From: an uncultured Oscillibacter sp.
GTDB taxonomy: Bacteria; Bacillota; Clostridia; Oscillospirales; Oscillospiraceae
Reading direction: 5' to 3'
Assembly: GCA_945868085.1 (NCBI GenBank)
Contig: CAMBKF010000003.1
Coordinates: forward strand, 33,119 to 97,118
Length of the DNA stretch: 64,000 nt
In this document: in pieces, positions 50,449 through 58,701 of the stretch
Layout: each line of letters starts with the position of its first letter
Numbering within the stretch: the stretch's first letter is position 1
Made by a program: the position numbers and the translations under genes
The notes under the pieces: generated by a model
What the model was told of the DNA's origin: nothing
The model's input: only the letters and a program-made list of their open reading frames with translations
The model's database searches: none

Positions 50449-51396
50449 TCATCTTTCCTGCGGTTTATGCGCGATTACCTTTTTTGCCGCCTGTAGAATT
50501 TCCGGCGGCAGAACTTCCACGGTGCAGCGAAGCTCGTCCAGTTCGTTGAGCTTGCGCTGCGTCTCCAGTTTCTTTTGGATGCTTTCCCTGGATGCGGAAG
50601 AAAGTTTCTTTTCCAGTTCAGCATTTTCCTCGGTCAGCTCTTTGTACGTCTTGTCGTACTTTTTCAGCTTCGTCCGCATGACCTCCACGCCGGGGATGTA
50701 CTTGTCCAGCAGCGCTTCCAGTTCTTCTGCCTTGGCCTTTTTGTTGAACGGATTGCTGTCGTTCAGAATCGCCATGATCTGATCCTTCATTCGGTTCAGA
50801 TGTACAGCCTCTTTGAACAGCCTCGGCGGGATGTGGGTACGTCCGGTTTCGCTGGCACTTTCGCCACGTTCCAGATCGGGATACTTCTTGACCATGTGCT
50901 TCCAGAACTCGTCCTGCCACCAGGTCAGCTTTTTCTTGTTGCCCACGATCTCCTTGGCACTTAGCCGTTTGTCCTCCGTCAACGGGATAAAACAAAGGTG
51001 CATATGGGGTGTTTTCTCGTCCATATGCACCACGGCAGATATGATCGTCTCTTTCGACTGATATTTTTGAATGAAGCTCAGTGCTTCGGTGAAATAGGCT
51101 TTGACTTCGGCTTTCTTTTTGCCCTTGAAAAACTCCGGGCTGGCAGTAACCAGAGCCTCCACCACCCGAACACTGTCGGAACGGGTACGGCAGCCTGCCT
51201 CGGCGATCTGCTTTTCGGCCTCCGCACGGTATTTCCGTTCCGGTGTTACCAGATGGAAGTTGAGATGGCTGCGGGATGTATCCACATCGGGATTGCTGGC
51301 GTATTTCTCTTTCGTGCGCTCGTTGTGGGATTCAATGTGACCGATTTCCGGCCCCTTATACTTGGCAAAGCGGAGAATGGCGTACTGTGCTTTCAT
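50449..51396 (-). CDS. MobV-family relaxase (Mob/Pre)
   Basis: A 315-residue relaxase that would nick oriT and lead conjugative transfer by a helper system. The family motifs are visible: the N-terminal RFAKYKGPEIGHIESHNERT (motif I region), HLNFHLV, and the metal-binding HMDEKTPHMHLCFIPL (motif III, three histidines). The C-terminal third is a coiled coil (ELTEENAELEKKLSSASRES). The ATG at 51396 has AGGAGG and overlaps the XRE stop by one base (TAATG). No type IV secretion genes are present, so the element is mobilizable rather than self-transmissible. Confidence 0.93.
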   Translation of the reverse strand: MKAQYAILRFAKYKGPEIGHIESHNERTKEKYASNPDVDTSRSHLNFHLVTPERKYRAEAEKQIAEAGCRTRSDSVRVVEALVTASPEFFKGKKKAEVKAYFTEALSFIQKYQSKETIISAVVHMDEKTPHMHLCFIPLTEDKRLSAKEIVGNKKKLTWWQDEFWKHMVKKYPDLERGESASETGRTHIPPRLFKEAVHLNRMKDQIMAILNDSNPFNKKAKAEELEALLDKYIPGVEVMRTKLKKYDKTYKELTEENAELEKKLSSASRESIQKKLETQRKLNELDELRCTVEVLPPEILQAAKKVIAHKPQER

Positions 51397-51608
51397 TACT
51401 TGCTCCTCCTCTGCCACACGATGTCATATCCAAGCACATCGGCCAGCTCCACGACTTCCTTGTATCGGATGCTCTCCCGCTGCAGCTTGGCGGAAAGATT
51501 GGAAACGCTGTCGCTCCAATCATATTCATCGGCCAGCCTGTCCACCAGCTCCTGCATGGTGAAACCGGCACGGATAATCTGTGCCTTGATCTCGTTTCTG
51601 ATATTCAT
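51396..51608 (-). CDS. Small XRE-type helix-turn-helix protein
   Basis: A 70-residue DNA-binding protein consisting almost only of an HTH (NEIKAQIIRAGFTMQELVDR, DWSDSVSNLSAKLQRESIRY, KEVVELADVLGYD). Such LLM-class phage-repressor-like proteins sit directly before mobV in many clostridial elements and likely regulate it. AGGAGGAAGAAT precedes the ATG at 51608. The stop overlaps the MobV ATG by one base, giving tight coupling. Confidence 0.85.
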   Translation of the reverse strand: MNIRNEIKAQIIRAGFTMQELVDRLADEYDWSDSVSNLSAKLQRESIRYKEVVELADVLGYDIVWQRRSK

Positions 51609-51625
51609 ATTCTTCCTCCTGACTT

Positions 51626-51889
51626 TTAGTAATGAAAACAGCGAAGCCGATGCACGCTTTGGCAAACCAGCTTCGCTGTGTGGTGAACTGTTCGGTTGTT
51701 TGCTAATTCGCTCAGATTTGGCGGCATGATGTTTTGTCCACAAGTGGGCATATCGGACTTTACGAAACCGTGTGGCATTTCATAAAACCGTGCAGATGCA
51801 CACTTTTCAGGAACGCCGGTGCTCGATTCGGAGAAGCGCGATTCCGTGAAATCATTTCGCTCTGCAGAAAAAATCTTTCCTGTTTTCAT
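51626..51889 (-). CDS. Doubtful 87-codon ORF
   Basis: Open frame whose ATG overlaps the preceding stop (ATGA). The translation has no recognisable motif, and its DNA contains direct repeats that look more like a transfer origin than coding sequence (see the next entry). It could be a short reading frame crossing oriT. I would not rely on it. Confidence 0.25.
   Translation of the reverse strand: MKTGKIFSAERNDFTESRFSESSTGVPEKCASARFYEMPHGFVKSDMPTCGQNIMPPNLSELANNRTVHHTAKLVCQSVHRLRCFHY
51740..51830. other. Candidate oriT region
   Basis: Upstream of xre-mobV. It contains two AAACCGTG direct repeats and, on the - strand, AAAGTGTGCATCTGCACGG, with a GTGCA/TGCAC inverted repeat. MobV origins such as that of pMV158 nick within an AGTGTG-type sequence next to an inverted repeat. 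This is similarity of layout only. Confidence 0.35.
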
Positions 51890-52092
51890 CTGTCTTGAAG
51901 ATACCCCTGCTTTTTCAGCTCCTTCAGATCAAGAATCACGTCTTCTGTGGGTTGCTTGGCAAGGCAGCCGAGAGTATAAATGTCGTAGGTGTCATCGATC
52001 AGAAGCAGCGTCATCAATAGTTTCTGACTTCCGGTCAGGTCGCTGTCATAGATATGAAACAGCGGCAGTTCCTTGTAATACGGTTTCTTCAT
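51886..52092 (-). CDS. Small hypothetical protein
   Basis: A 68-residue protein with a good GGGGGAATTTA ribosome binding site. The sequence (SDLTGSQKLLMTLLLIDDTY, DIYTLGCLAKQPTEDVILDL, KELKKQGYL) looks like a winged-helix replication or regulatory domain, comparable to small replisome-organiser or DnaD-like N-terminal pieces. It lies between the helicase and xre-mobV genes on the - strand. The function is not assigned. Confidence 0.65.
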   Translation of the reverse strand: MKKPYYKELPLFHIYDSDLTGSQKLLMTLLLIDDTYDIYTLGCLAKQPTEDVILDLKELKKQGYLQDR

Positions 52093-52127
52093 TAAATTCC
52101 CCCTTTAGTCATTGAATTTGAAAATAT

Positions 52128-52187
52128 CCATCCCATCCACCCATCTATCCCACGTGGTATGCTTGGGATGGATGGGATGGTGCTTTT
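52128..52187 (-). repeat. Inverted-repeat stretch after the helicase gene
   Basis: CCATCCCATCC at 52128 and GGATGGGATGG at 52170 are complementary, with further GGATGG-type repeats inside. It could terminate the primase-helicase transcript or be a replication-related site. Confidence 0.5.
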
Positions 52188-52198
52188 TCTGCTTGATC

Positions 52199-53509
52199 TC
52201 ATAAAATAGGCGGTGTCACCAAAGCTTCGATACCCCAGAAGCCGTTGACACGTTTGCCGAGGCGGTTGGTAATGTGGTTGTCATGCTCGATACCAAATTC
52301 ATCTGCGTGCTTTTTCAGTGTCATGCCCACTGTCCGCACCGCCAGCGGCTTATAGGTGTTGTCATTGCACCACATGGTATAAATGGCGTAAAGGTCAGCG
52401 GAAGTGATAGTGCTTTCGGCTTTCAGTCGGATGTATCCCTCCGAGCGCATGAACAGCAGCACATTATCCGCCTCTCGCTTGGCTTCTACACGGTTATCCT
52501 TAGTACGGTCACTTTCAGTGAAGCGGTAGTTGTTTCCGATCAGCCTTTTCAGACCTTCTAGGCACCAGAGGAAGATACCCTCGATCTCGGCACAGAGCTT
52601 GTCCGCAAGAAAAGGATCGTCCTCACGGTCAAGAGGCTTCCTCTTCACCGACAAAATCAGCTGTCTGCGGTAGAAACCGTCCGAATGATCGTAAAGCGAT
52701 TCCAGATCGCCGTTGGAAAAGGCCAGAAAGCGGACATACATTTCTCCCTGATAGCTCTGCTCTCCCTTTCGCTCCAAATCCATGGGCATTTCGGCGGTGA
52801 TAAGAGACTTCAGATAGTGAGTGGATTTTAACGCCTCCATTTTCATGTCATCGTCCACCATCAGAAGCTGATGCTCCAGATCGGCTCTGGCGAAGGGGCT
52901 GCGCTCCACCTTGGCAATACTGCCGTTTTTCAGGTTGTCGCCCAGCATCTTCTGCATCACCACACCAATGCGGCTTTTGCCCTCGCCGCCGTTGCCCTTC
53001 AGCAGCATCATGGTCTGCCCTCTATTGGTGGGGATCAGGCAGTAGCCCAGGTACTCCTGCAGGGTCAGGATATCCTCATCCTCCAGAAGTTCCGATAAAA
53101 AATGCAGCCATGTTACAGGCTGCGGAGCGTTGGCCTTATAGTTGACCGGCAGACGGTTGCGGCAGAACTCCTTGCTTTCGGTGAACTCGCCGTTCAGGAA
53201 CAGCGTGCCGTTGGCAACATGAAGTCGATCTTCGTGTACCGGCAGATTGGGAACATAGGCTTCCAGTTTGAGCATTTCCAGAAGTCCCGATGCCCGTTTG
53301 GCGAGGCCACAGTTGAGATAGGGTCGGAGCATTTCATAGATTTCCTTGCGGACACTTTCTTCGTCGGTGATACGACCTTCCTTGGTGAAGAAGCAGCCGC
53401 CCACACGCACCATCGGATGCTGCTGCAAAAAGTCCTCGCAGAACCCGACTTCGTTTACCGATTTGCCGTCATACCAAAAAGGCCTTTCAGCGGTTTCAGA
53501 TTTGCTCAT
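52199..53509 (-). CDS. P4/D5-type primase-helicase (SF3 helicase domain)
   Basis: A 436-residue SF3 helicase of the phage/plasmid primase family. Walker A is MLLKGNGGEGKSRIG, Walker B is HQLLMVDDDMK, and motif C is VRFLAFSNGDLESL (sensor Asn). A D5_N-like region precedes them and a winged-helix C-terminus follows. With the upstream CHC2 primase it forms a two-gene replication module for the excised element. AAGGAGGAGTCAA precedes the ATG, which overlaps the primase end by 14 bases. Confidence 0.9.
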   Translation of the reverse strand: MSKSETAERPFWYDGKSVNEVGFCEDFLQQHPMVRVGGCFFTKEGRITDEESVRKEIYEMLRPYLNCGLAKRASGLLEMLKLEAYVPNLPVHEDRLHVANGTLFLNGEFTESKEFCRNRLPVNYKANAPQPVTWLHFLSELLEDEDILTLQEYLGYCLIPTNRGQTMMLLKGNGGEGKSRIGVVMQKMLGDNLKNGSIAKVERSPFARADLEHQLLMVDDDMKMEALKSTHYLKSLITAEMPMDLERKGEQSYQGEMYVRFLAFSNGDLESLYDHSDGFYRRQLILSVKRKPLDREDDPFLADKLCAEIEGIFLWCLEGLKRLIGNNYRFTESDRTKDNRVEAKREADNVLLFMRSEGYIRLKAESTITSADLYAIYTMWCNDNTYKPLAVRTVGMTLKKHADEFGIEHDNHITNRLGKRVNGFWGIEALVTPPIL

Positions 53510-54086
53510 TTGACTCCTCCTTGATTCGTTTTACCCGCTCCTGCAGGTAGGTGATTTGGCCGTCTTTCAATAAATTCTTTATCACATCCTCTCTTTCTTC
53601 CGACGTTCCTTCTGTCAGCAGCTCCACCGAAAACTTGACATATTCAAGCATATGGCAGGCTTCTGCGAACCGTGGATCTGGTTCGGCGTCCGGTGACTGC
53701 GGTGCGCAGTCTGTCATCCAGCCTTCGAGAATGCGCAGATAATCACTCAACACCCGAAAGCACAACCGCTCGTTCTCAGCCTGTGTCCTGTGTCGGTTCA
53801 GCTTGGCAAGTACGGACGGCTTCCCGGTTTGAATGCCGAAGTCGGCACTTAACTTTTGCGCGGCCTCCAAAGCGGTGATTCCGAACAACCTGGATGTGAA
53901 TTCGATCACATCTCCTTTGGCACCGCAGCCGAAGCAGTAGAAGTAGTCCTCATTTAGCTTCATGCTGGGGTGTCCGTCATCATGGAATGGACAGCAAACC
54001 ATACCGTTTCGGCTGATGCTCAGCCCGAAGTGTTCTGCTGCCATCCTCGGCGTGACCGTGGATTTGACAGCTTCAAAAATTGTCAT
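53496..54086 (-). CDS. CHC2 zinc-finger primase-like protein
   Basis: A 196-residue protein with an N-terminal CHC2 zinc finger: CCPFHDDGHPSMKL and FYCFGCGAKGDVIEF supply the Cys-His-Cys-Cys ligands (residues ~30-60). The C-terminal part is helical and lacks a visible TOPRIM domain, so it is a split or accessory primase that works with the downstream helicase. The start at 54086 has AGGAGAAATGCCT. It is the first gene of the - strand replication/mobilization operon, facing a shared control region with the + strand genes. Confidence 0.88.
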   Translation of the reverse strand: MTIFEAVKSTVTPRMAAEHFGLSISRNGMVCCPFHDDGHPSMKLNEDYFYCFGCGAKGDVIEFTSRLFGITALEAAQKLSADFGIQTGKPSVLAKLNRHRTQAENERLCFRVLSDYLRILEGWMTDCAPQSPDAEPDPRFAEACHMLEYVKFSVELLTEGTSEEREDVIKNLLKDGQITYLQERVKRIKEESNEQI

Positions 54087-54185
54087 AGGCATTTCTCCTT
54101 TCGATTTTTCCGACAAAGTTTCTTTGTCAACTGAATATACGGAGAAATAGTCTTAGACCATAAAAATCAGGCAGATGTGCAAGAA

Positions 54186-54480
54186 AACAAAAAAGCCCTC
54201 CCGAATTCTTGCAAAAATGCAAGCCGGAAGGGCGGATTCATAAAAATGTGATGTGTAGGAGCAAAACGCGCTATAATAATGTGATATTACTGCTTGCCAA
54301 ATTTGAAAGTTCACCTTGTGAGTGAATATTCATCCTGATAGAGTGAAAATCCGGAAAGGAATCAATAAAAATGTGATTCCGTTATCATAACAGCCAATTT
54401 TTTTGTGATACCGTTGCTATTTCGGCCTGAGGAGCGTATAATAATAGTGTGAAATCAAACGCAAGATCTCCAAGAAAAGT
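54186..54480. promoter_or_regulatory. Control region with iteron-like repeats, candidate replication origin
   Basis: Between the divergent primase and ATPase genes. Three near-identical 13-mers, ATAAAAATGTGAT (54240), ATAATAATGTGAT (54273) and ATAAAAATGTGAT (54365), plus partial copies at 54396 and 54439. Two TATAAT boxes lie at about 54273 and 54437, and a GCCCT..AGGGC hairpin at 54194-54233 contains an inner TTGCAAAAATGCAA. The repeats could bind the primase/helicase partner or a repressor. Confidence 0.5.
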
Positions 54481-54496
54481 GTGACGGAGGGATTCT

Positions 54497-55834
54497 ATGG
54501 AACGACTGATCCTGGAACGACTGCTGGAATGGAAAAACTCACCTTACCGCAAGCCACTGATTCTCAAAGGAGTACGGCAGGTAGGCAAGACGTGGATTCT
54601 CAAGGAATTCGGCAGACGTTATTATGATAATACAGCCTATTTTAACTTCGATGAACACGAGGAGTATAAGCAGTTCTTTGAAACGACCAAGGACGTTGAC
54701 CGGCTTCTGCAAAATCTGATGCTGGCCAGCGGACAGAAGATCACACCGGAAAAGACACTCATCATTTTTGACGAAGTGCAGGACTGCCCGAAAGTCATCA
54801 ACTCCATGAAATATTTCTGCGAAAATGCGCCGCAGTATCACATTGCCTGCGCCGGTTCGCTGCTGGGCATTGCCCTGGCAAAGCCGTCCTCTTTCCCGGT
54901 TGGTAAGGTCAACTTCATGCAGATCGATCCCATGACGTTTACGGAGTTTTTGCTGTCCAACGGGGATGAGAATCTCGCAAAATATCTGGATGCTGTGGAT
55001 ACGCTTGAACCGCTCCCGGATGCTTTTTTCAATCCGCTGTATGAGAAGCTCAAAATGTACTATGTCACGGGTGGAATGCCGGAATCTGTGCTCATGTGGA
55101 CGCAGGCGCGCGACGTGGAGGCCATGCAGGAGGCTCTGTCCGGAATTATCGGCGCATATGAGCGCGACTTTGCCAAACATCCGAATGTCAGCGAATTCCC
55201 GAAAATCTCAATGATCTGGAAGTCTGTTCCGTCGCAGCTTGCCCGGGAAAATAAAAAGTTTATCTATAAGGTCGTCAAAGAGGGCGCGCGGGCGCGTGAG
55301 TATGAGGATGCGCTGCAATGGCTGGTGGATGCCCGGCTTGTCCACAAGGTATACCGCAGCACCGCGCCGGGACTTCCGATGTCGGCCTATGACGATCTGT
55401 CGGCGTTCAAAATCTATCTGGTGGATGTGGGATTGCTCCGCCGTCTGGCGCAGCTTGCACCGACTGCTTTTGGTGAGGGCAATCGTCTGTTTACCGAGTT
55501 CAAAGGAGCGTTGACAGAAAACTATGTGCTGCAAACGCTCATCACACAATTTGAGGTGATGCCCCGTTATTGGAGCCAGAACAATCCTCCCTATGAGGTC
55601 GATTTCCTGATTCAGCGCGAAAATGATATTTTCCCGGTGGAGGTCAAGGCAGAAGCCAATACCACCAGCCGGAGTCTGCGAAAATTCAAAGAGCTGTTCC
55701 CGGGGCAGGTAAAGCTCCGCGTGCGCTTCTCCCTGGACAATCTGAAGCTGGATGATGATGTGCTGAACATTCCGCTGTTCATGGCAGATCAGGCAGACCG
55801 GCTGATCGGGCTGGCGCTGGAGAAGAGGGGGTAA
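54497..55834 (+). CDS. AAA_14/DUF4143 ATPase
   Basis: A 445-residue ATPase. The N-terminal AAA_14 domain shows Walker A ILKGVRQVGKTWILKEF and Walker B LIIFDEVQDCPKV with the arginine-side motif ACAGSLLGIAL. The C-terminal DUF4143 domain is nuclease-like (TEFKGALTENYVLQTLITQF and the PD-(D/E)XK-like YEVDFLIQRENDIFPVEVKA). Such proteins are widespread in bacteria and mobile elements, and their function is unsettled; toxin or defence roles have been suggested. ACGGAGGGATTCT precedes the ATG. It leads the + strand arm of the element. Confidence 0.9.
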   Translation: MERLILERLLEWKNSPYRKPLILKGVRQVGKTWILKEFGRRYYDNTAYFNFDEHEEYKQFFETTKDVDRLLQNLMLASGQKITPEKTLIIFDEVQDCPKVINSMKYFCENAPQYHIACAGSLLGIALAKPSSFPVGKVNFMQIDPMTFTEFLLSNGDENLAKYLDAVDTLEPLPDAFFNPLYEKLKMYYVTGGMPESVLMWTQARDVEAMQEALSGIIGAYERDFAKHPNVSEFPKISMIWKSVPSQLARENKKFIYKVVKEGARAREYEDALQWLVDARLVHKVYRSTAPGLPMSAYDDLSAFKIYLVDVGLLRRLAQLAPTAFGEGNRLFTEFKGALTENYVLQTLITQFEVMPRYWSQNNPPYEVDFLIQRENDIFPVEVKAEANTTSRSLRKFKELFPGQVKLRVRFSLDNLKLDDDVLNIPLFMADQADRLIGLALEKRG

Positions 55835-55847
55835 AGGAGAGTATACT

Positions 55848-56678
55848 ATGGCCATCAGTAAAAAACTTGAAATTATATATCACAATGGTCAGCCGGATGG
55901 TATTCGTTCTATCCGCCGTCACCTGTCTACAATGACTACCTATGTCATCCCTCGTCCGTTGCTTTCAGAAGCCAAGAAACTGACAGGTATCAATCGTCCA
56001 GGCATCTATTATCTGATCAGCGAAACGGATGATAACAAGATTGCCCAGATCTATGTTGGGCAGACCCGAAACGGAGTCAGCAGATTGGATGACCACAATC
56101 GTTCAAAAGATTTCTGGAACAAAGCAATCATGTTCCTTGCTGACAACAAGACCTTTTCTCTGGACATGATCAGCGGTCTTGAGGCTTTTGCCATCGGTAA
56201 GGCAATTGAAGCGAAGCGCTACAAAGTTGAAAACACGGTGAATCCCAAATACGAGATTGATGAATATGATCTTCCTTTGATTGAGGAAGTGTATGAAGAA
56301 ATCAAATTCATCATGGCAACCCAGGGGTATAAAATGGAGAACTCCAAAACAACTCTGAATGAAGCCAACACATTGCATACGACCCGAAATGGCGTCCAGG
56401 CACTTGGCGTCTATGATGGTGAGAAATTTGAAGTCCTTGAAGGGTCAGAAATTGATATGAGCCGCAAGTGCCACTCCGACAATATTGAGAAGCTTCGGCA
56501 AACCGCCATTGAAAACGGGAACATAGTTTGCAGCGGGGATAAACATATCCTGAATGTTTCTGTTCCGTTTACTTCTCCCAGCTCGGCAGCAATGTTTGTG
56601 CTTGGTGGAAGCACCAACGGATGGATCGAATGGAAAAACAAAGACGGCAAAACGCTTGATGAAATGTACCGAAAATAA
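55848..56678 (+). CDS. GIY-YIG nuclease-domain protein with DUF4357
   Basis: A 276-residue protein: the N-terminal GIY-YIG-like core has GIYYLISETDDNKIAQIYVG (GIY..YVG, residues ~50-70) followed by QTRNGVSRLDDH. The C-terminal ~70 residues form a DUF4357-like domain (LEGSEIDMSRKCHSDNIEKL, SPSSAAMFVLGGSTNGW). Such combinations occur near restriction-modification and defence genes. It begins 14 bases after the DUF4143 ATPase gene, with AAAGGAGAGTATACT, so the two are co-transcribed. Catalytic residues of the nuclease are only partly recognisable. Confidence 0.85.
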   Translation: MAISKKLEIIYHNGQPDGIRSIRRHLSTMTTYVIPRPLLSEAKKLTGINRPGIYYLISETDDNKIAQIYVGQTRNGVSRLDDHNRSKDFWNKAIMFLADNKTFSLDMISGLEAFAIGKAIEAKRYKVENTVNPKYEIDEYDLPLIEEVYEEIKFIMATQGYKMENSKTTLNEANTLHTTRNGVQALGVYDGEKFEVLEGSEIDMSRKCHSDNIEKLRQTAIENGNIVCSGDKHILNVSVPFTSPSSAAMFVLGGSTNGWIEWKNKDGKTLDEMYRK

Positions 56679-56719
56679 CAGCGGTTAATCCAATGCTGAA
56701 AAGCGAGGAGGTGTGGTGA

Positions 56720-57526
56720 ATGAGCAACGAGAGTGTATATCTTCCCGGTAATATCCGTGACCGCATACAGGACTTGATGAAATCACACAAGGTCACACAG
56801 GCTGAACTTGCCACACGGATAGGTTGTTCGGAAAGTGCGCTGAGCCGTTTCATCAGCGGCAAGACGGACAAGCTGGGCGATGAAAATATTATTCGCATTG
56901 CCCGTGTGTTCAATGTCTCCACCGATTTTCTGCTTGGCGAGGTCGATATTCCCGACCGTCTGAATTACGATATTTCCGAGCTTGGCCTGTCGGTACAGGC
57001 AGCGAGAAATCTGTACACCCATAAGGTGAATCCGCAGGTGGTCAATGCGCTGCTTGAAAATCCGGAATTTTCCAACACCACAAATCTGATCTCCGGTTAC
57101 TTAGATGACGAACTCGCCAAAGGCTTTGCGGCACAAAACCAACTGTACGCAACAGTCGCCGGTATGCTGAGGGGCCAGCCTGACGCTGTCGATGACATAA
57201 AGAAATTGCAGACCCCAGTATATCAGGCAGACTTGACGGCGATCCAGCGGTCATTTATGGCTGCGGTTCAGGCAGTCAAGAAAGAGATCGGCAATGATCT
57301 GTCTGCCACCCGTGAACTGACATCACAGGCGGTGAAAAAGATTTATGCCGAACTGACAAAGGGGCAGAAAAAGCCAAGCCGCAAAATTACCCCGGAGCAA
57401 ATCGGAGAGGCGGTGGCACAATCTGTTTCCCATTTGCCCGGCATTGATACAGAAGCGGTCAAGCGGATGTTCCTTGCAATGACCGGTACGGTAAAGAACA
57501 ATGAAAAGAGATCCAATGACCAATGA
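56720..57526 (+). CDS. XRE-family transcriptional regulator with long C-terminal domain
   Basis: A 268-residue regulator. The N-terminal HTH (residues ~12-70) reads RDRIQDLMKSHKVTQAELAT, RIGCSESALSRFISGKTDKL and GDENIIRIARVFNVSTDFLL. The remaining ~200 residues are helical, without a known ligand fold. GCGAGGAGGTGTGGTGA precedes the ATG. Its 3' end overlaps the sigma-factor gene by about 25 bases, so the regulator and sigma factor form a coupled pair, as in several clostridial conjugative elements. Confidence 0.88.
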   Translation: MSNESVYLPGNIRDRIQDLMKSHKVTQAELATRIGCSESALSRFISGKTDKLGDENIIRIARVFNVSTDFLLGEVDIPDRLNYDISELGLSVQAARNLYTHKVNPQVVNALLENPEFSNTTNLISGYLDDELAKGFAAQNQLYATVAGMLRGQPDAVDDIKKLQTPVYQADLTAIQRSFMAAVQAVKKEIGNDLSATRELTSQAVKKIYAELTKGQKKPSRKITPEQIGEAVAQSVSHLPGIDTEAVKRMFLAMTGTVKNNEKRSNDQ

Positions 57527-58145
57527 ACAGCTCTGTGCGTTGGCCAAGCAGGCCGATGCTGATGCACAGAATCTGTTGATTGAAAACAATCTTCGATTCA
57601 TCAAAAAGACGGCGTACGAGGTGTGGAGTGCACAAGCCGAGCTGAACCGATCTCTGCAAATCTCACTTGACGATCTTGTGCAGGAAGGCTCGTTGGGGTT
57701 GTTCGGCTGCATCGACAGCTACAATCCCGACAGCGGGAATCTGTTCCTGACTTACGCTGCTCCTGCGATACGGAACGCCATGATCGACTACATCCGTTCG
57801 CAGAATGTGTCTTTCGAGGCAAAGCATTTGAACGACATCGTTTCGCTGGATGATTTCGCAAAAGACGAGGTTCGGAGCAAGCATAATTTTATTGCTGATC
57901 CCACCAAGCAAACGCCGGAACAAATCTATCTGGCACAGGAACGGATTGATGATCTCCATCACGCTTTGTACATGATTGAGGACAGAGAGGAACAGTATCT
58001 GCGTTACCGCTTTGGATTTGACGAAGACACGGAGCATCCGCTGATGGAAACAGCGAAGCATTTTCATTTGTCTGAAAGCCGAGCGAAAAAGACGGAGGCT
58101 CTTGCTCTGGATAACGTGTGGTTGGAACTGCCATGGTGGTATTAA
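57501..58145 (+). CDS. Sigma-70-family RNA polymerase sigma factor of the element
   Basis: A 214-residue sigma factor with region 2 (LLIENNLRFIKKTAYEVWSA, ISLDDLVQEGSLGLFGCIDS, YAAPAIRNAMIDYI) and region 4 at the C-terminus (EDREEQYLRYRFGFDEDTEH, METAKHFHLSESRAKKTEAL). Region 3 is short. It starts at 57501 inside the xre gene; an ATG at 57516 is an alternative. It may direct transcription of element genes, including the 556-base non-coding gap that follows. It resembles sigma factors of clostridial mobile elements. Confidence 0.88.
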   Translation: MKRDPMTNEQLCALAKQADADAQNLLIENNLRFIKKTAYEVWSAQAELNRSLQISLDDLVQEGSLGLFGCIDSYNPDSGNLFLTYAAPAIRNAMIDYIRSQNVSFEAKHLNDIVSLDDFAKDEVRSKHNFIADPTKQTPEQIYLAQERIDDLHHALYMIEDREEQYLRYRFGFDEDTEHPLMETAKHFHLSESRAKKTEALALDNVWLELPWWY

Positions 58146-58701
58146 GGTACGGGGACGCGTCGCTGCGGCGGGCTTTATATACCTCTTGCTCCCCCGGTGA
58201 TGCAGCACAGCTTCGGTCGCAGACCTACGCTTTGCCGCACCACCTACACCCGAACAGTCGGATTTTGCTCATGGCAAATTCCTGGTTTTGTGTCCGTTCC
58301 TGCCACAAAATCCGCCTGTTCTGCTGCCACAGGAAACGGTCTGTCCGGCGTGGGACAGCCCCTTTCCGGCGTCAGCGGTCGCAAAAGGTATAACACACTA
58401 GACTTTGCCGAGCAAAATCGTGTGCCAACAGAGTGCTGCTCGCCCCTATTGGAAACCCAGAGCCAAAGGGATTGCATCCCTCTGGACACCTGCAATTTTC
58501 TTCACACGATGGTACCCAAACTGTAAAAATGCAGTTTGCCACCGGTGCGAAGAAAATGCAAAAGGAAGCATCTGCGCCAGGATCGCGAAAGCGCAAATCT
58601 TTCTTCTTGTGCTGATAATCTGAAACTAAATATGGCGCGATTTCAAATTATCAGCATCTGCTGCGGCAGAGAATATGAAAACGACCTTGGAGGATTTTGA
58701 T
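58146..58701 (+). ncRNA. Non-coding gap with a large hairpin, candidate structured RNA
   Basis: There is no convincing coding frame between the sigma factor and hsdM (556 bases). An imperfect 70-base hairpin spans 58491-58560: the left arm TGCAATTTTCTTCACAC..AAACTG and right arm CAGTTTG..GTGCGAAGAAAATGCA pair with small bulges around TAAAAATG. Its size and high pairing suggest a conserved RNA or a regulatory site. The ribosome binding site GGAGG of hsdM is at 58689-58693. No known RNA family is recognised. Confidence 0.4.
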
